This document shows, one piece after another, positions 54,217-62,875 of a DNA stretch of 64,000 bases. A program made the translations under genes and the position numbers. The notes beneath the pieces are model-generated. The model was not told where the DNA came from and did no database searches. It saw nothing but the letters and a program-made list of their open reading frames with translations. The DNA is from Hyphomicrobiaceae bacterium (lineage in GTDB: Bacteria > Pseudomonadota > Alphaproteobacteria > Rhizobiales > Hyphomicrobiaceae). The stretch lies in contig JALHOW010000001.1 of assembly GCA_022842785.1 (NCBI GenBank), positions 124,001 to 188,000 on the forward strand, written 5' to 3'. The stretch's first letter is position 1; each line of letters starts with the position of its first letter.

Positions 54217-55944
54217 ATGGAAGGAAGCGGGCTGCTCATAACTCTCATGGGCGGCGTGGCCTTGCTCCTATGGAGCGTACGGATGGTGCGGACGGGGATG
54301 ACGCGCGCCTTCGGCGCCTCCCTGCGTCTGCTGATCAGCAAGGCCTGCGCGAACCGCTTCAAGGCTTTTGCCACCGGCGTCGGCGTCACCGGCGTTCTTC
54401 AAAGCGCGACGGCCACGGCCCTGCTGCTGGCCTCATTTGCGAGCCGCAAACTCGTCACGCTCCCGCTCGCACTGGCGCTCATGCTCGGCGCCGACGTTGG
54501 CACGGCGCTCGTCACGCAGATCTACGCCTTCGACATCAAGTGGATCTGGGCCGGACTGCTGTTCCTCGGCGTCATCCTCTTCAATGCCTCCGAGAAGGAC
54601 GAGGTGCGCGGGACGGGACGCGTCCTGATCGGCTTCGGTTTGATGCTGCTCGGCCTCACCATCATCGGCCAGGTGTCCACCCAGCTGCGCGACAGTCAGA
54701 TCCTGCATCTCGTGCTGTCGTCGCTCGGCTCCGAGAAAATTCCGCTGTTGGCCGTCCTCGTCGCTGCCGCCATGACCTGGCTTGCGCATTCGAGCCTCGC
54801 CATTGTGCTGTTCATCATGTCGCTCGCGGGTGGCGGCGTGATCGACGGACGTCTTGCGGTCGCGCTCGTGCTCGGTGCGAACCTGGGTGGCGCGATCGTC
54901 CCCTATGTCGCGCTCTCGGGCTCGGCGCCTGCTGCGCGCCGCGTCGTACTCGGCAATCTGCTCATCCGGGCAGCGTGCGTTGTGGTCGCATTGCCCTTCG
55001 CAGCTGTGATTGCGGATACCCTGAGCGCCATCTCGTCCGACGCCGCACGCCTAGCCGTCAATTTCCATCTGGCCTTCAATCTCGTCCTGGCCGCGCTGGC
55101 CATGCCGTTTCTCGGATATGTGGCGGCGCTCGTCACGCGGCTGCTGCCGGATCCGGTTGCGAACCACGATCGCAGCACGCCACGCCACCTCGATCCGAGT
55201 GCGCTCGACACGCCGTCGGAAGCGCTCGCCTGTGCCATGCGCGAGACCCTGGTCATGGGTGACCTCGTGCTGGAGATGTTGAACCGATCACTGCCGGCCA
55301 TCGAGGGATCGGACATCAAGGCCGTGCGCGACGTCGAGCGCGCGGACAACGAGGTCGACGGACTGCACGAAGCCATCAAGCTCTATCTGATCCGCGCCTC
55401 GAAGGCCGACATGGGCCAGGAGGACAGCCGCCGCTATGTCGAGATCCTGACGTTCACCACGAACCTCGAGCACATCGGCGACATAATCGACAAGAACCTG
55501 ATGGAGCTTGCCGCGAAGAAGATCAAAAAGCGCTATGCCTTCTCGCCCGAAGGTGCCGCCGAGCTGCGCAAATTCCACGGCCAGGTCGTGGATCACATGC
55601 GCCTCGCGCTCAATGTGTTTGCGACGCGCGACGTGGCGCTCGCACGTCGGCTGCTGCGCGGGAAGACGACGGTGCGTACGGCCGAGTTCGAGGCGACCGA
55701 CCGACATTTCTCGCGGCTCAGGGAAGGGCGCTCGCAATCCATCGAGACGAGTTCGATCCATCTCGACATCATTCGCGACCTCAAGCGCATAAGCTCGCAC
55801 CTTACGTCGGTGGCCTATCCAATTCTCGAGGCGGTCGGGGAGCTCGCCCAGTCGCGGTTGCTGGACACCGCAGCTGCTGCTGGTAGCGATCCGGCGACGG
55901 CGCCTCAGGGCGAAGGCTTGCCCCATCCTGGCTCGGCCACCTGA
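54217..55944 (+). CDS. Na/Pi-cotransporter family protein with PhoU domain (YjbB-like)
   Basis: A 575-residue protein: two Na/Pi-cotransporter repeats (G-V-T-G-V-L-Q-S-A-T-A-T-A and T-W-L-A-H-S-S-L-A-I-V-L, the paired Q-S-S/T-type motifs) over about eight helices, then a C-terminal PhoU-like helical domain (from about 340) with E-H-I-G-D-I-I-D-K-N. This is the layout of E. coli YjbB, which exports phosphate. Behind phnA-phnY-TRAP, export of the phosphate set free by PhnA is the natural reading; import is the alternative. TGGAGG precedes the ATG. Confidence 0.9.
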   Translation: MEGSGLLITLMGGVALLLWSVRMVRTGMTRAFGASLRLLISKACANRFKAFATGVGVTGVLQSATATALLLASFASRKLVTLPLALALMLGADVGTALVTQIYAFDIKWIWAGLLFLGVILFNASEKDEVRGTGRVLIGFGLMLLGLTIIGQVSTQLRDSQILHLVLSSLGSEKIPLLAVLVAAAMTWLAHSSLAIVLFIMSLAGGGVIDGRLAVALVLGANLGGAIVPYVALSGSAPAARRVVLGNLLIRAACVVVALPFAAVIADTLSAISSDAARLAVNFHLAFNLVLAALAMPFLGYVAALVTRLLPDPVANHDRSTPRHLDPSALDTPSEALACAMRETLVMGDLVLEMLNRSLPAIEGSDIKAVRDVERADNEVDGLHEAIKLYLIRASKADMGQEDSRRYVEILTFTTNLEHIGDIIDKNLMELAAKKIKKRYAFSPEGAAELRKFHGQVVDHMRLALNVFATRDVALARRLLRGKTTVRTAEFEATDRHFSRLREGRSQSIETSSIHLDIIRDLKRISSHLTSVAYPILEAVGELAQSRLLDTAAAAGSDPATAPQGEGLPHPGSAT

Positions 55945-55975
55945 GCGCGCGCACTGTCGTATTCGCCTTGGCCGC

Positions 55976-57157
55976 CTAGGCGTGACGTCGCAGCAGTAGC
56001 GGCGCAAAGACAGCGACGAAGCCGCCGAATGCCCCGATCCACGCTGCCGCCGAAAGAGAAAGCATCGGCTCGCGGAGGACGTCGAAGGCGACCGTGATCC
56101 GCGAGAGGGCAGCCAATATCGCCGCAAGGTAGATGAGCTGGATCGCGCGTGTGGCGACAAGCGGTCGCCCTGTGTGCCCGAGGCTTGCGCGCGTCATGAC
56201 GGCCAGCGTCATGAGGCCGATAGCGCCAGTCGTCCAGCCGTGCAGCGCACCTGACGATGTGATGAGATCGGGGTGCAAAATGCCGAGTGCGAGCAAGAGA
56301 AAGCCGATGGGAATGAAGGCATAGGCGACGTGGAGAACGAGGACGAGCGGCTCGCCGGTTGTGCGCTCGCCGGCCCAGCGTCCGAGCCGCGCGAAGTTCA
56401 ATCCGGCGGCGGCGAGAGCCAATGCCGCCGTCGCTGCCGCATCCGGCGCAATGATCCAGCTTGCCAGAGCCAGAGCGCTCAAGGCCATGCTGACAGCATC
56501 GAAGCGCCCGAATGGAATTGGCAACCGCCCGGCAGATGAGCGCGCGAGCCAGTTATGGGTGAAACTCGGAATGATGCGCCCGCCGATCAGCATGATCAGC
56601 AGGACGGTGGCAGAGATGCCGAGGCGCATCCCGTGGCCGTCGCCGATGCCAGCCGCCCACTCGAGATGAAAGAGCACGTTGCCCGCGAGCAGTAGCGCGA
56701 CACCTGCGAGCACCTTCAGATTTCGCGTGTTTCCGCTTGCGATGATCTCGCGCGCGACGACGCTGCCGAGCGCAGCAAGGAAAGCAAGGTCGATCACGAT
56801 CGCGATGACTGCGCCAAGCCAGAGTGAGAAGAAGATCGCCATGCGACCGGCAACCCAGAGCCCGAAAAGGAACCCCAGTCGCGATCCGACGACGGGCAGG
56901 CGGCCCGTCCAGTTCGGTACGGCCGTCAGAAGGAAGCCTGCGACAATCGCGGGAACATAGCCGTAGACGAGTTCGTGGACGTGCCACTCGATGGGGCCGA
57001 GAGCGCTCGGCAGGACGATGTGTCCGCTCAACATGGGCAGCCAGAGGGCAACGGCGAGCGCGGCCCATAGGGCCCCGAACAGGAAGAATGGCCGGAAGCC
57101 ATAGCTCAGCAGTGCCGGTCCCTTGAAGGCGCGGATCTGCGCGGCGCTCGTCGTCAT
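55976..57157 (-). CDS. nnrS: NnrS family heme-copper membrane protein
   Basis: A 393-residue protein with about 12 transmembrane helices. NnrS landmarks are present: L-L-S-Y-G-F-R-P-F-F-L, W-H-V-H-E-L-V-Y-G-Y (metal/heme histidines), A-V-P-N-W-T-G and F-T-H-N-W-L. NnrS is linked to nitric oxide tolerance during denitrification. It follows DUF2478 on the minus strand in the nar region, and GAGGA before ATG 57157 sets the start. It ends 31 bases from the convergent Na/Pi gene. Confidence 0.92.
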   Translation of the reverse strand: MTTSAAQIRAFKGPALLSYGFRPFFLFGALWAALAVALWLPMLSGHIVLPSALGPIEWHVHELVYGYVPAIVAGFLLTAVPNWTGRLPVVGSRLGFLFGLWVAGRMAIFFSLWLGAVIAIVIDLAFLAALGSVVAREIIASGNTRNLKVLAGVALLLAGNVLFHLEWAAGIGDGHGMRLGISATVLLIMLIGGRIIPSFTHNWLARSSAGRLPIPFGRFDAVSMALSALALASWIIAPDAAATAALALAAAGLNFARLGRWAGERTTGEPLVLVLHVAYAFIPIGFLLLALGILHPDLITSSGALHGWTTGAIGLMTLAVMTRASLGHTGRPLVATRAIQLIYLAAILAALSRITVAFDVLREPMLSLSAAAWIGAFGGFVAVFAPLLLRRHA

Positions 57158-57194
57158 GTCGCAATCCTCGGGAGCGTGACGCTCCCATTTCAGT

Positions 57195-57782
57195 TCACAC
57201 GTACGCCCGTGTGCGTGATTGAGCACACACACGCTCGGCGGTGGCGGATCGCGCGAGGCTGAGGCGTCCGCACAAGCGCGCGCCATCCGCCGGTAGGTCG
57301 TCCATGTCGTGTTCGATCGCGAGTTCGCCGGCAAAGTGGCGCCAGCTCTCGAGATTGGCGCGGGGGACAGCGACGACGACGGGCACGCCGGTTTCGACCG
57401 CCTCGGCGATCAAGCTGCGGCAACCACCACCTTCGCACTCCGTCTTGCCGAACTTGTTGACGATAAGCAGATCCGGTTGTGTCGCCAGCGCGTGACGCAC
57501 GCGCGCGGCCGCATTGATCAGCGCTTCGACGTCGAGTCTGCAGCCCCGCGCTCCCTCTCCGCGATCTTGCGATACAGCCATCTGCTCCCCGGTCGTCAAA
57601 TCCTCCATGAGCATGTCGCAACGTGAGCGGCCTGCACGTATCCTCTCGCGCTGAACGAGCCCAGCAAGTCTGCAGCCCTCGGACACCAGATGATCGATGA
57701 TGCTGTCGATTGTCGGAGCGACGCGCGCGCCGTCCCCATAGACGATGGCAGTGATTGGGGCGGTTGGCTTCAGTTGTGACAT
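57195..57782 (-). CDS. DUF2478 family protein
   Basis: A 195-residue soluble protein with a G-L-V-Q-R-E segment and a cysteine-bearing N-K-F-G-K-T-E-C-E-G-G-G-C-R-S-L block. This fits DUF2478, a P-loop-like family often found beside molybdate or nitrate-reduction genes. No function is established; a nucleotide-binding or molybdenum-related role is suggested by context only. It lies between carbonic anhydrase and nnrS in the same direction. Confidence 0.8.
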   Translation of the reverse strand: MSQLKPTAPITAIVYGDGARVAPTIDSIIDHLVSEGCRLAGLVQRERIRAGRSRCDMLMEDLTTGEQMAVSQDRGEGARGCRLDVEALINAAARVRHALATQPDLLIVNKFGKTECEGGGCRSLIAEAVETGVPVVVAVPRANLESWRHFAGELAIEHDMDDLPADGARLCGRLSLARSATAERVCAQSRTRAYV

Positions 57783-57804
57783 GGCTTAGCTCACGAATGT
57801 TGCT

Positions 57805-58587
57805 TCAATCAGGTAGCGCCGATGGCGTAGGCGATGCACTCTCCGATCTTATGCAGCAGGAGCATGAGGCGGCCTCGTGCAGATCGAGTTTGGCGAACAC
57901 ATCCATGGCCTGACGGCGCATGGCGCTCACCGGCTCGACGGGATCGACTACGCGCTGGTCGATGGACGGCAATGCATCCCGTTCATCGATAGACGAGAGA
58001 TGCGGGCCGAGATCACGGAGAAGGCCGTCATGGATGGCATAGATCCAGCCATGCAAGTGTAGCGGCTGCCCGCGCGCCCAAGCGTTCTCGACGATCGGCG
58101 TCGCGGCAACGCGACGAACCTGCATCTCGACATTGATCTCACACAGCCGATCGAGGCGCGCAGCTTCGCCCGGGATCGCATTTATGCGCGCGCGGTGCTT
58201 GTGGTACATCATCGTCAGTGGCTGAAGCCAGTGATCGAGCATCGAGCCGCGTGTCTGTGCGAGCGCCTGCTGTACACCGCCGCATCCATAGTGGCCACAG
58301 ACGACCACATGCTCGACCTGCAGATGATCCACGGCAAACTCCAGCACCGAGAGAATGTTCATGTCGCTCGTGTGCACCATGTTGGCGATGTTGCGATGAA
58401 CGAAGATCTCGCCTGGATCCATGCCGAGGACATCATTGGCCGGTACGCGGCTGTCCGAGCAGCCGAGCCAGAGAAAACGCGGCGCCTGCTGCTCGGCCAT
58501 GCGACGGAAGAAGCCCGGATCGAGGCGCGTCTTGCGATGTGCCCATTCGACGTTCTGATCGAAGAGATAGTCGAGTGTGCGGGACAT
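57805..58587 (-). CDS. Beta-class carbonic anhydrase
   Basis: A 260-residue enzyme with zinc ligands C43 (G-C-S-D45-S-R47), H99 and C102 (C-G-H-Y-G-C-G-G), the canonical beta-CA set. It interconverts CO2 and bicarbonate. The C-terminal tail (about 230-260) carries a C-S-C-C cluster and is longer than usual. It is embedded in the nar accessory genes, an association I have no firm mechanistic explanation for; pH or bicarbonate balance during nitrate respiration is inference. ATG 58587 gives the normal start. Confidence 0.92.
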   Translation of the reverse strand: MSRTLDYLFDQNVEWAHRKTRLDPGFFRRMAEQQAPRFLWLGCSDSRVPANDVLGMDPGEIFVHRNIANMVHTSDMNILSVLEFAVDHLQVEHVVVCGHYGCGGVQQALAQTRGSMLDHWLQPLTMMYHKHRARINAIPGEAARLDRLCEINVEMQVRRVAATPIVENAWARGQPLHLHGWIYAIHDGLLRDLGPHLSSIDERDALPSIDQRVVDPVEPVSAMRRQAMDVFAKLDLHEAASCSCCIRSESASPTPSALPD

Positions 58588-58617
58588 GAAACCGGGCCTC
58601 GCGTGGCGCATCAGCTC

Positions 58618-58974
58618 TCAGTGAGCGGCCTCGTGGCAACCGCCATGGCCGCTGCCGCATGAGCATTGGCCTGCCGGTTGTTGCGTACCCTCGGCTGCAT
58701 CGCGTGCGAGCGACCAGCGGATCATGCGCACGAGTGCCGCCCGCGCTGGGACATCACTGCGCTCCATGATCGTCATCAGGTTCAGCCAGTCCTCGTCGCT
58801 GGCTTGCGTGGCAAAGCGGCTGGCCGCACCGGCCACGTATGCGCCGGGTGTTTCATCGAAGCGCTCGCCCACGGTCTGGACCGCGGTGAAGAGGACGATG
58901 TCGCCGAGTGCCTCGAGGGCGGCGGCAGCATCGTCCTCGAACTCGAGATGATCCATGAGTGTGCCGAGCTGCAT
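58618..58974 (-). CDS. Small Cys/His-tailed protein in the nar operon, unknown
   Basis: A 118-residue helical protein starting MQLGTLMDHLEFEDDAAAAL, with an E-x-F-x-E-T-P-G-A-Y-V-A-G-A and W-L-N-L-M-T-I-M-E-R block. It ends in a metal-binding-looking tail C-S-C-G-S-G-H-G-G-C-H-E-A-A-H. AGGAGGCGCATC precedes the ATG. Position directly after ppiC in the narGHJI transcript suggests a role in maturing or monitoring nitrate reductase. I do not recognise the family. Confidence 0.75.
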   Translation of the reverse strand: MQLGTLMDHLEFEDDAAAALEALGDIVLFTAVQTVGERFDETPGAYVAGAASRFATQASDEDWLNLMTIMERSDVPARAALVRMIRWSLARDAAEGTQQPAGQCSCGSGHGGCHEAAH

Positions 58975-58984
58975 GATGCGCCTC

Positions 58985-59836
58985 CTATTGCACGAGTGGT
59001 GTGGTGCTGCCGTCGAGAGCGATGCCGGTGATCTCGGCACGGCCGGCGAGCAGCGAGATGTATTGGCGGATGGCGACGCGGCGTACCTTCTCGTCAAGCC
59101 ATGCCGCAATGCGAGGCTGCGCGATCTCATAAGGCAGATCGCGGCCTTCGATGCGCCGATCGACTCGCACGACGTGAAAGCCGTAGCGTGTCTCGATCGG
59201 TTCGCGAGCGACCTCTCCAACCGGGGCCGATATGAGCGCGCGCTCGAACTCCGGCACCGTTTGTCCTGGTCCGATCTGACCGAGATTGCCGCCAGTCTTA
59301 CCCGATGGACACGCGGAAACCGTTCGCGCCAGCTCATCGAACACCGATGGCTCCGCCCTCAAGGCGCCGATGATGGCGTCGGCCCGAATGCGCACTTCCT
59401 TACGTGCCGTCCGATCGCCCGGCGGGGCTGCGAGAAGTATGTGCCGCACCTCGTACAGATCCGGCGAGCGAAGCCGTTTGCGGTTCATCTCGTAGGTGCG
59501 TTGGCAGGCTGCGTCATCGGCCTCGGGCGTCACCACTTCCTGTTCGATGAGCCGACGCACGAGTGATTCTTCATCTGTTTCGCGCCGTCCTTCAGCATCC
59601 TCGATCGGCTGAGGAGTGATGGCGATGCGCCGTGCCTCCTGCAGAAGCAGCTCTCGCACGACCAGCGCGCGAGCGGCAGCCATCCAGGCCTCGATAGGCT
59701 TGGACGCAGGATGGTTCTGCGTCTCGCGCGCGATTGCGGTCCGCGGAATGGCGACGCCATTGACGCTCACCACCTTCTGCTTCGTCGTGATTACCGGCTT
59801 GATCGCGCAGCCGGCAGATGCAGCATGAGTGCTCAT
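58985..59836 (-). CDS. PpiC-type peptidyl-prolyl isomerase of the nar operon
   Basis: A 283-residue parvulin-family protein. An N-terminal helical arm (about 30-110) precedes the PpiC domain (V-R-H-I-L-L-A, C-P-S-G-K-T-G-G-N-L-G-Q-I-G-P-G-Q-T-V-P-E-F-E, T-R-Y-G-F-H-V-V-R-V-D). No signal peptide is evident, so it is probably cytoplasmic like NifM. ppiC genes after narI are known in other nar operons and likely help NarG/NarH folding. CGGAGT precedes ATG 59836; a GTG at 59845 overlaps narI. Confidence 0.87.
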   Translation of the reverse strand: MSTHAASAGCAIKPVITTKQKVVSVNGVAIPRTAIARETQNHPASKPIEAWMAAARALVVRELLLQEARRIAITPQPIEDAEGRRETDEESLVRRLIEQEVVTPEADDAACQRTYEMNRKRLRSPDLYEVRHILLAAPPGDRTARKEVRIRADAIIGALRAEPSVFDELARTVSACPSGKTGGNLGQIGPGQTVPEFERALISAPVGEVAREPIETRYGFHVVRVDRRIEGRDLPYEIAQPRIAAWLDEKVRRVAIRQYISLLAGRAEITGIALDGSTTPLVQ

Positions 59837-59841
59837 GGTAG

Positions 59842-60570
59842 TCACTCCGCAGGTTTCATGGGACGCCGCGCGCCACTAGAGGTCAGCGGTTTGCGCGTGC
59901 GCACGACCTGATAACCGCGCCGTCCGAGATACCAGACGGGCGCCGACCAGATGTGCACGAGACGGGAGAACGGAAACACGAGGAAGATCGTCATCCCGAG
60001 CACGAGATGCGCGAGGAATGGCCACTCTAGTCCCTGAAGTGTCGTGGGATCGACGGGCGCAAGCGTGACGATGCCTTGCGCCCAATGCGACAGGGTGAGC
60101 ATGGCCGAGCCATCACGATGCCCGAGCGAGAAGGGCAGCGTTATGAGGCCGAGTATCAGCTGAACCCAGAGAATGAGCAGAACGGCAATATCCATCGCCG
60201 TGGATGTCTGTCGAATGCGCGCGTCGAAGAGGCGGCGATGCAGCAGCAGCGTGAGGCCGACGAAGCAGGCAATGCCTGCGATGCCGCCGGCGATCACCGC
60301 AATGAGCTGCTTCTGCGGCACGGTCATCACGAGGGTGTAGACGGATGTCGGCGTGAGCAGGCCGACGGTGTGCCCGAAGACGAGGAACAGGATGCCGAAA
60401 TGGAAGAGGTTCGAGCCCCAGTAGAGCTGCCGCTTGCGCAGCATCTGGCTCGAGCTCGCTTTCCAGCTGTACTGATCACGATCGAAGCGGATCAGACTGC
60501 CGATGATGAAAGTCGTCAGGCAGAAGTAGGGATACCAGACGAAGAGAATGCGGAAGATCACGTCGCGCAT
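59842..60570 (-). CDS. narI: Respiratory nitrate reductase gamma subunit (cytochrome b)
   Basis: The 242-residue membrane anchor of NarGHI has five predicted helices and two pairs of heme-ligand histidines (W-G-S-N-L-F-H-F-G-I-L/F-G-H in the second helix, and the later H-W-A-Q-G/H-L-V-L-G region). It takes electrons from quinol to NarH. It begins MRDVIFRILFVWYPYF after AAGGAGCCACACC. It is 11 bases after narJ in the operon. Confidence 0.93.
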   Translation of the reverse strand: MRDVIFRILFVWYPYFCLTTFIIGSLIRFDRDQYSWKASSSQMLRKRQLYWGSNLFHFGILFLVFGHTVGLLTPTSVYTLVMTVPQKQLIAVIAGGIAGIACFVGLTLLLHRRLFDARIRQTSTAMDIAVLLILWVQLILGLITLPFSLGHRDGSAMLTLSHWAQGIVTLAPVDPTTLQGLEWPFLAHLVLGMTIFLVFPFSRLVHIWSAPVWYLGRRGYQVVRTRKPLTSSGARRPMKPAE

Positions 60571-60581
60571 GGTGTGGCTCC

Positions 60582-61334
60582 TTACGCGCGGTGGGCTGGC
60601 GAAGTCGTGACGACGGTGCGCGGGCCGGTGCCTTGAACCGACTCGGTGCCAGGCGCTGGGCGCCGGGCCTGCCGCAGCTTCGAGGCAAGACTGTCGACGC
60701 CGCACGCGTTCTTCGCGGCGCCGGGGCCGAACGTGACCTCCTCGTCCTCCCACGCCGCATCGAGCGCCTCGAGGTCATCGGGCTCAGGATCGGGTTCCTC
60801 GCGAAGGGCCGCCAGCGCAGCTTCGTCGAGCTTGGCTTTCGAGAGAGCGACGAGCGCAGCAAACACGGCCTCGTAGGGTGATTTGCGCTTTGCCAGTCGC
60901 TCACGCAGCGCGGCGAAGACATGCCCGGTCTGACCGATCAGCTCGAGGGCCTCGGCCGGTGCGCGTGTCGCCGCATACTCGAGGAAGAGCGGCAGGAAAT
61001 CCGGCAGTTCTGTTGTCGTTGGCGAATAGCCGCCGTCCTCGTAGAGCTTGATCAGATCGACCATGGCCTGCCCGCGATCGCGACTTTCGCCGTGCACGTG
61101 CTCGAACAGATGAAGCGACAGGGAGCGCGTCCGATCGAACAGCAGAATGAAGCGCTCCTGCGCATCGAAGAGATCGCGCGCGGCAATGTCGTCGATGAGG
61201 GCGCAGATGGCTGCGCGATGGCGCTCCGGCAGAACGGCCTCCTTGGCCAGGATCGACTTGAGATCGGCTGCCGCGACCTTCAGCTCCTCCGAAGGATAAG
61301 TCAGCAGGGCCGAGAGAACTTTGAGCGTCCGCAT
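60582..61334 (-). CDS. narJ: Nitrate reductase molybdenum cofactor assembly chaperone
   Basis: NarJ (250 residues) is a cytoplasmic chaperone that inserts the molybdenum cofactor into apo-NarG. It starts MRTLKVLSALLTYPSEEL, with the family's E-R-F-I-L-L-F-D-R-T-R-S-L-S-L-H-L-F-E-H-V-H-G-E-S-R-D-R-G-Q-A-M and P-D-F-L-P-L-F-L-E-Y. The tail is acidic, then Pro/Ala-rich. Three bases separate it from narH. Confidence 0.95.
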   Translation of the reverse strand: MRTLKVLSALLTYPSEELKVAAADLKSILAKEAVLPERHRAAICALIDDIAARDLFDAQERFILLFDRTRSLSLHLFEHVHGESRDRGQAMVDLIKLYEDGGYSPTTTELPDFLPLFLEYAATRAPAEALELIGQTGHVFAALRERLAKRKSPYEAVFAALVALSKAKLDEAALAALREEPDPEPDDLEALDAAWEDEEVTFGPGAAKNACGVDSLASKLRQARRPAPGTESVQGTGPRTVVTTSPAHRA

Positions 61335-61337
61335 GTG

Positions 61338-62861
61338 TCAGGCCTCCACTTTCTTGCGGTCGTTCTTGAGCTTCACGCCGCCGAACAGATTGACCTTGTT
61401 GTCGCTCGGCATGCAGCCGTCGCCGAACGTGAAGCCGCACTGGCCGCGCAGCTCGTAGGCATCCTCCGTGACCTCCCGATGCGTTGTCGGAATCACGAAA
61501 CGATCCTCGTAGTTGGCGATCGCCATGATGTGGTACATCTCCTCGATCTGCTGGCCGGTCAGCCCGACCTTTTGCGCGATCGCCTCATCGATCACGCCGT
61601 CGATCGTCTTCGCCCGCATGTAGGCGCGCATCGCGAGCATGCGCTCGAGCCCCGTCGCGACGGGTTTCTCATCACCGGCCGTCAGCAGGTTCGCGAGATA
61701 CTTGAGCGGAATGCGCAGCGAGCGCACATCCGGCATGGCGCCGTCGATGCCCATCTTGCCGGCCTCCGCCGCTGCCGTGATCGGCGAGAGCGGCGGCACG
61801 TACCAGACCATGGGCAATGTGCGGTACTCGGGATGAAGCGGGAAGGCGACCTTCCATTCCATGGCCATCTTCCAGATTGGCGACTTGCGCGCTGCCTCAA
61901 GCCAGGCATCGGGCACGCCATCCGCGCGCGCCTGTGCGATCACGCTTGGATCGCTCGGGTCTAGAAACAAGCCGAGCTGTGCCTCGTAGAGGTCCTTCTC
62001 GTCGGGAGCGCTTGCAGCTTCCTCGATGCGGTCGGCGTCATAGAGAACGACGCCGAGATAGCGGATACGTCCGACGCATGTTTCGGAGCAGACAGTCGGC
62101 TGGCCTGCCTCGATGCGCGGGTAGCAGAAGATGCACTTCTCGCTCTTGCCGCTCGACCAGTTGAAATAGATCTTCTTGTAAGGGCAGCCGGACACGCACA
62201 TGCGCCAGCCGCGGCACTTGTCCTGATCGATGAGGACGATGCCGTCCTCCTCGCGCTTATAGATGGCGCCGGACGGGCACGAGGCGACACATGTCGGATT
62301 GAGGCAGTGCTCGCAGAGGCGCGGCAGATACATCATGAACGTGTTTTCGAACTGCCCGTAGATTTCCTTCTGCACGCCCTCGAAATTCACGTCTGCCGAG
62401 CGCTTGGAGAACTCGCCGCCCAGGATCTCCTCCCAGTTCGGGCCCCACTCGATCTTCTCCATGCGTTCGCCCGAAACCAGCGAGCGTGGACGCGCGGTGG
62501 GAAACGCCTGGAGCTCCGGCGCTTTCTGCAGGTGCTCGTAGTCGAAGGTGAAAGGCTCGTAGTAGTCGTCGAGCTCGGGCAGATCCGGATTGGCAAAGAT
62601 GTTGGCGAGGATGCGCCACTTGCCGCCGATCTTCGGCTCGATCTTGCCGTTGCGCTTGCGCTTCCAACCGCCGTTCCAGCGGTCCTGGTTCTCCCATTCC
62701 TTTGGATAGCCGATGCCGGGCTTCGTCTCGACGTTGTTGAACCAGGCGTATTCCATGCCTTCGCGGCTGGTCCATACGTTCTTGCACGTCACCGAGCACG
62801 TATGACAGCCGATGCATTTGTCGAGATTGAGTACCATCGCAATTTGAGCGCGGACCTTCAT
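61338..62861 (-). CDS. narH: Respiratory nitrate reductase beta subunit
   Basis: A 507-residue iron-sulfur subunit that relays electrons from NarI to NarG. The first cluster motif is C16-x-x-C19-x-x-C22-x-x-x-C26, and further clusters are held by C-E-H-C-L-N-P-T-C-V-A-S-C-P, C-R-G-W-R-M-C-V-S-G-C-P and C-I-F-C-Y-P-R. The tryptophan in C-R-G-W fits the [3Fe-4S] site. ATG 62861 gives the family start MKVRAQIAMVLNLDKC. It lies 14 bases after narG. Confidence 0.97.
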   Translation of the reverse strand: MKVRAQIAMVLNLDKCIGCHTCSVTCKNVWTSREGMEYAWFNNVETKPGIGYPKEWENQDRWNGGWKRKRNGKIEPKIGGKWRILANIFANPDLPELDDYYEPFTFDYEHLQKAPELQAFPTARPRSLVSGERMEKIEWGPNWEEILGGEFSKRSADVNFEGVQKEIYGQFENTFMMYLPRLCEHCLNPTCVASCPSGAIYKREEDGIVLIDQDKCRGWRMCVSGCPYKKIYFNWSSGKSEKCIFCYPRIEAGQPTVCSETCVGRIRYLGVVLYDADRIEEAASAPDEKDLYEAQLGLFLDPSDPSVIAQARADGVPDAWLEAARKSPIWKMAMEWKVAFPLHPEYRTLPMVWYVPPLSPITAAAEAGKMGIDGAMPDVRSLRIPLKYLANLLTAGDEKPVATGLERMLAMRAYMRAKTIDGVIDEAIAQKVGLTGQQIEEMYHIMAIANYEDRFVIPTTHREVTEDAYELRGQCGFTFGDGCMPSDNKVNLFGGVKLKNDRKKVEA

Positions 62862-62875
62862 CTGCCTCGTTCCTT

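Noticed and set aside
53430-55262. A 610-codon frame spanning the DctM and Na/Pi genes
   Set aside because: It runs through two well-supported genes in another frame of the same strand and encodes an Arg/Pro/His-rich peptide with no domain.
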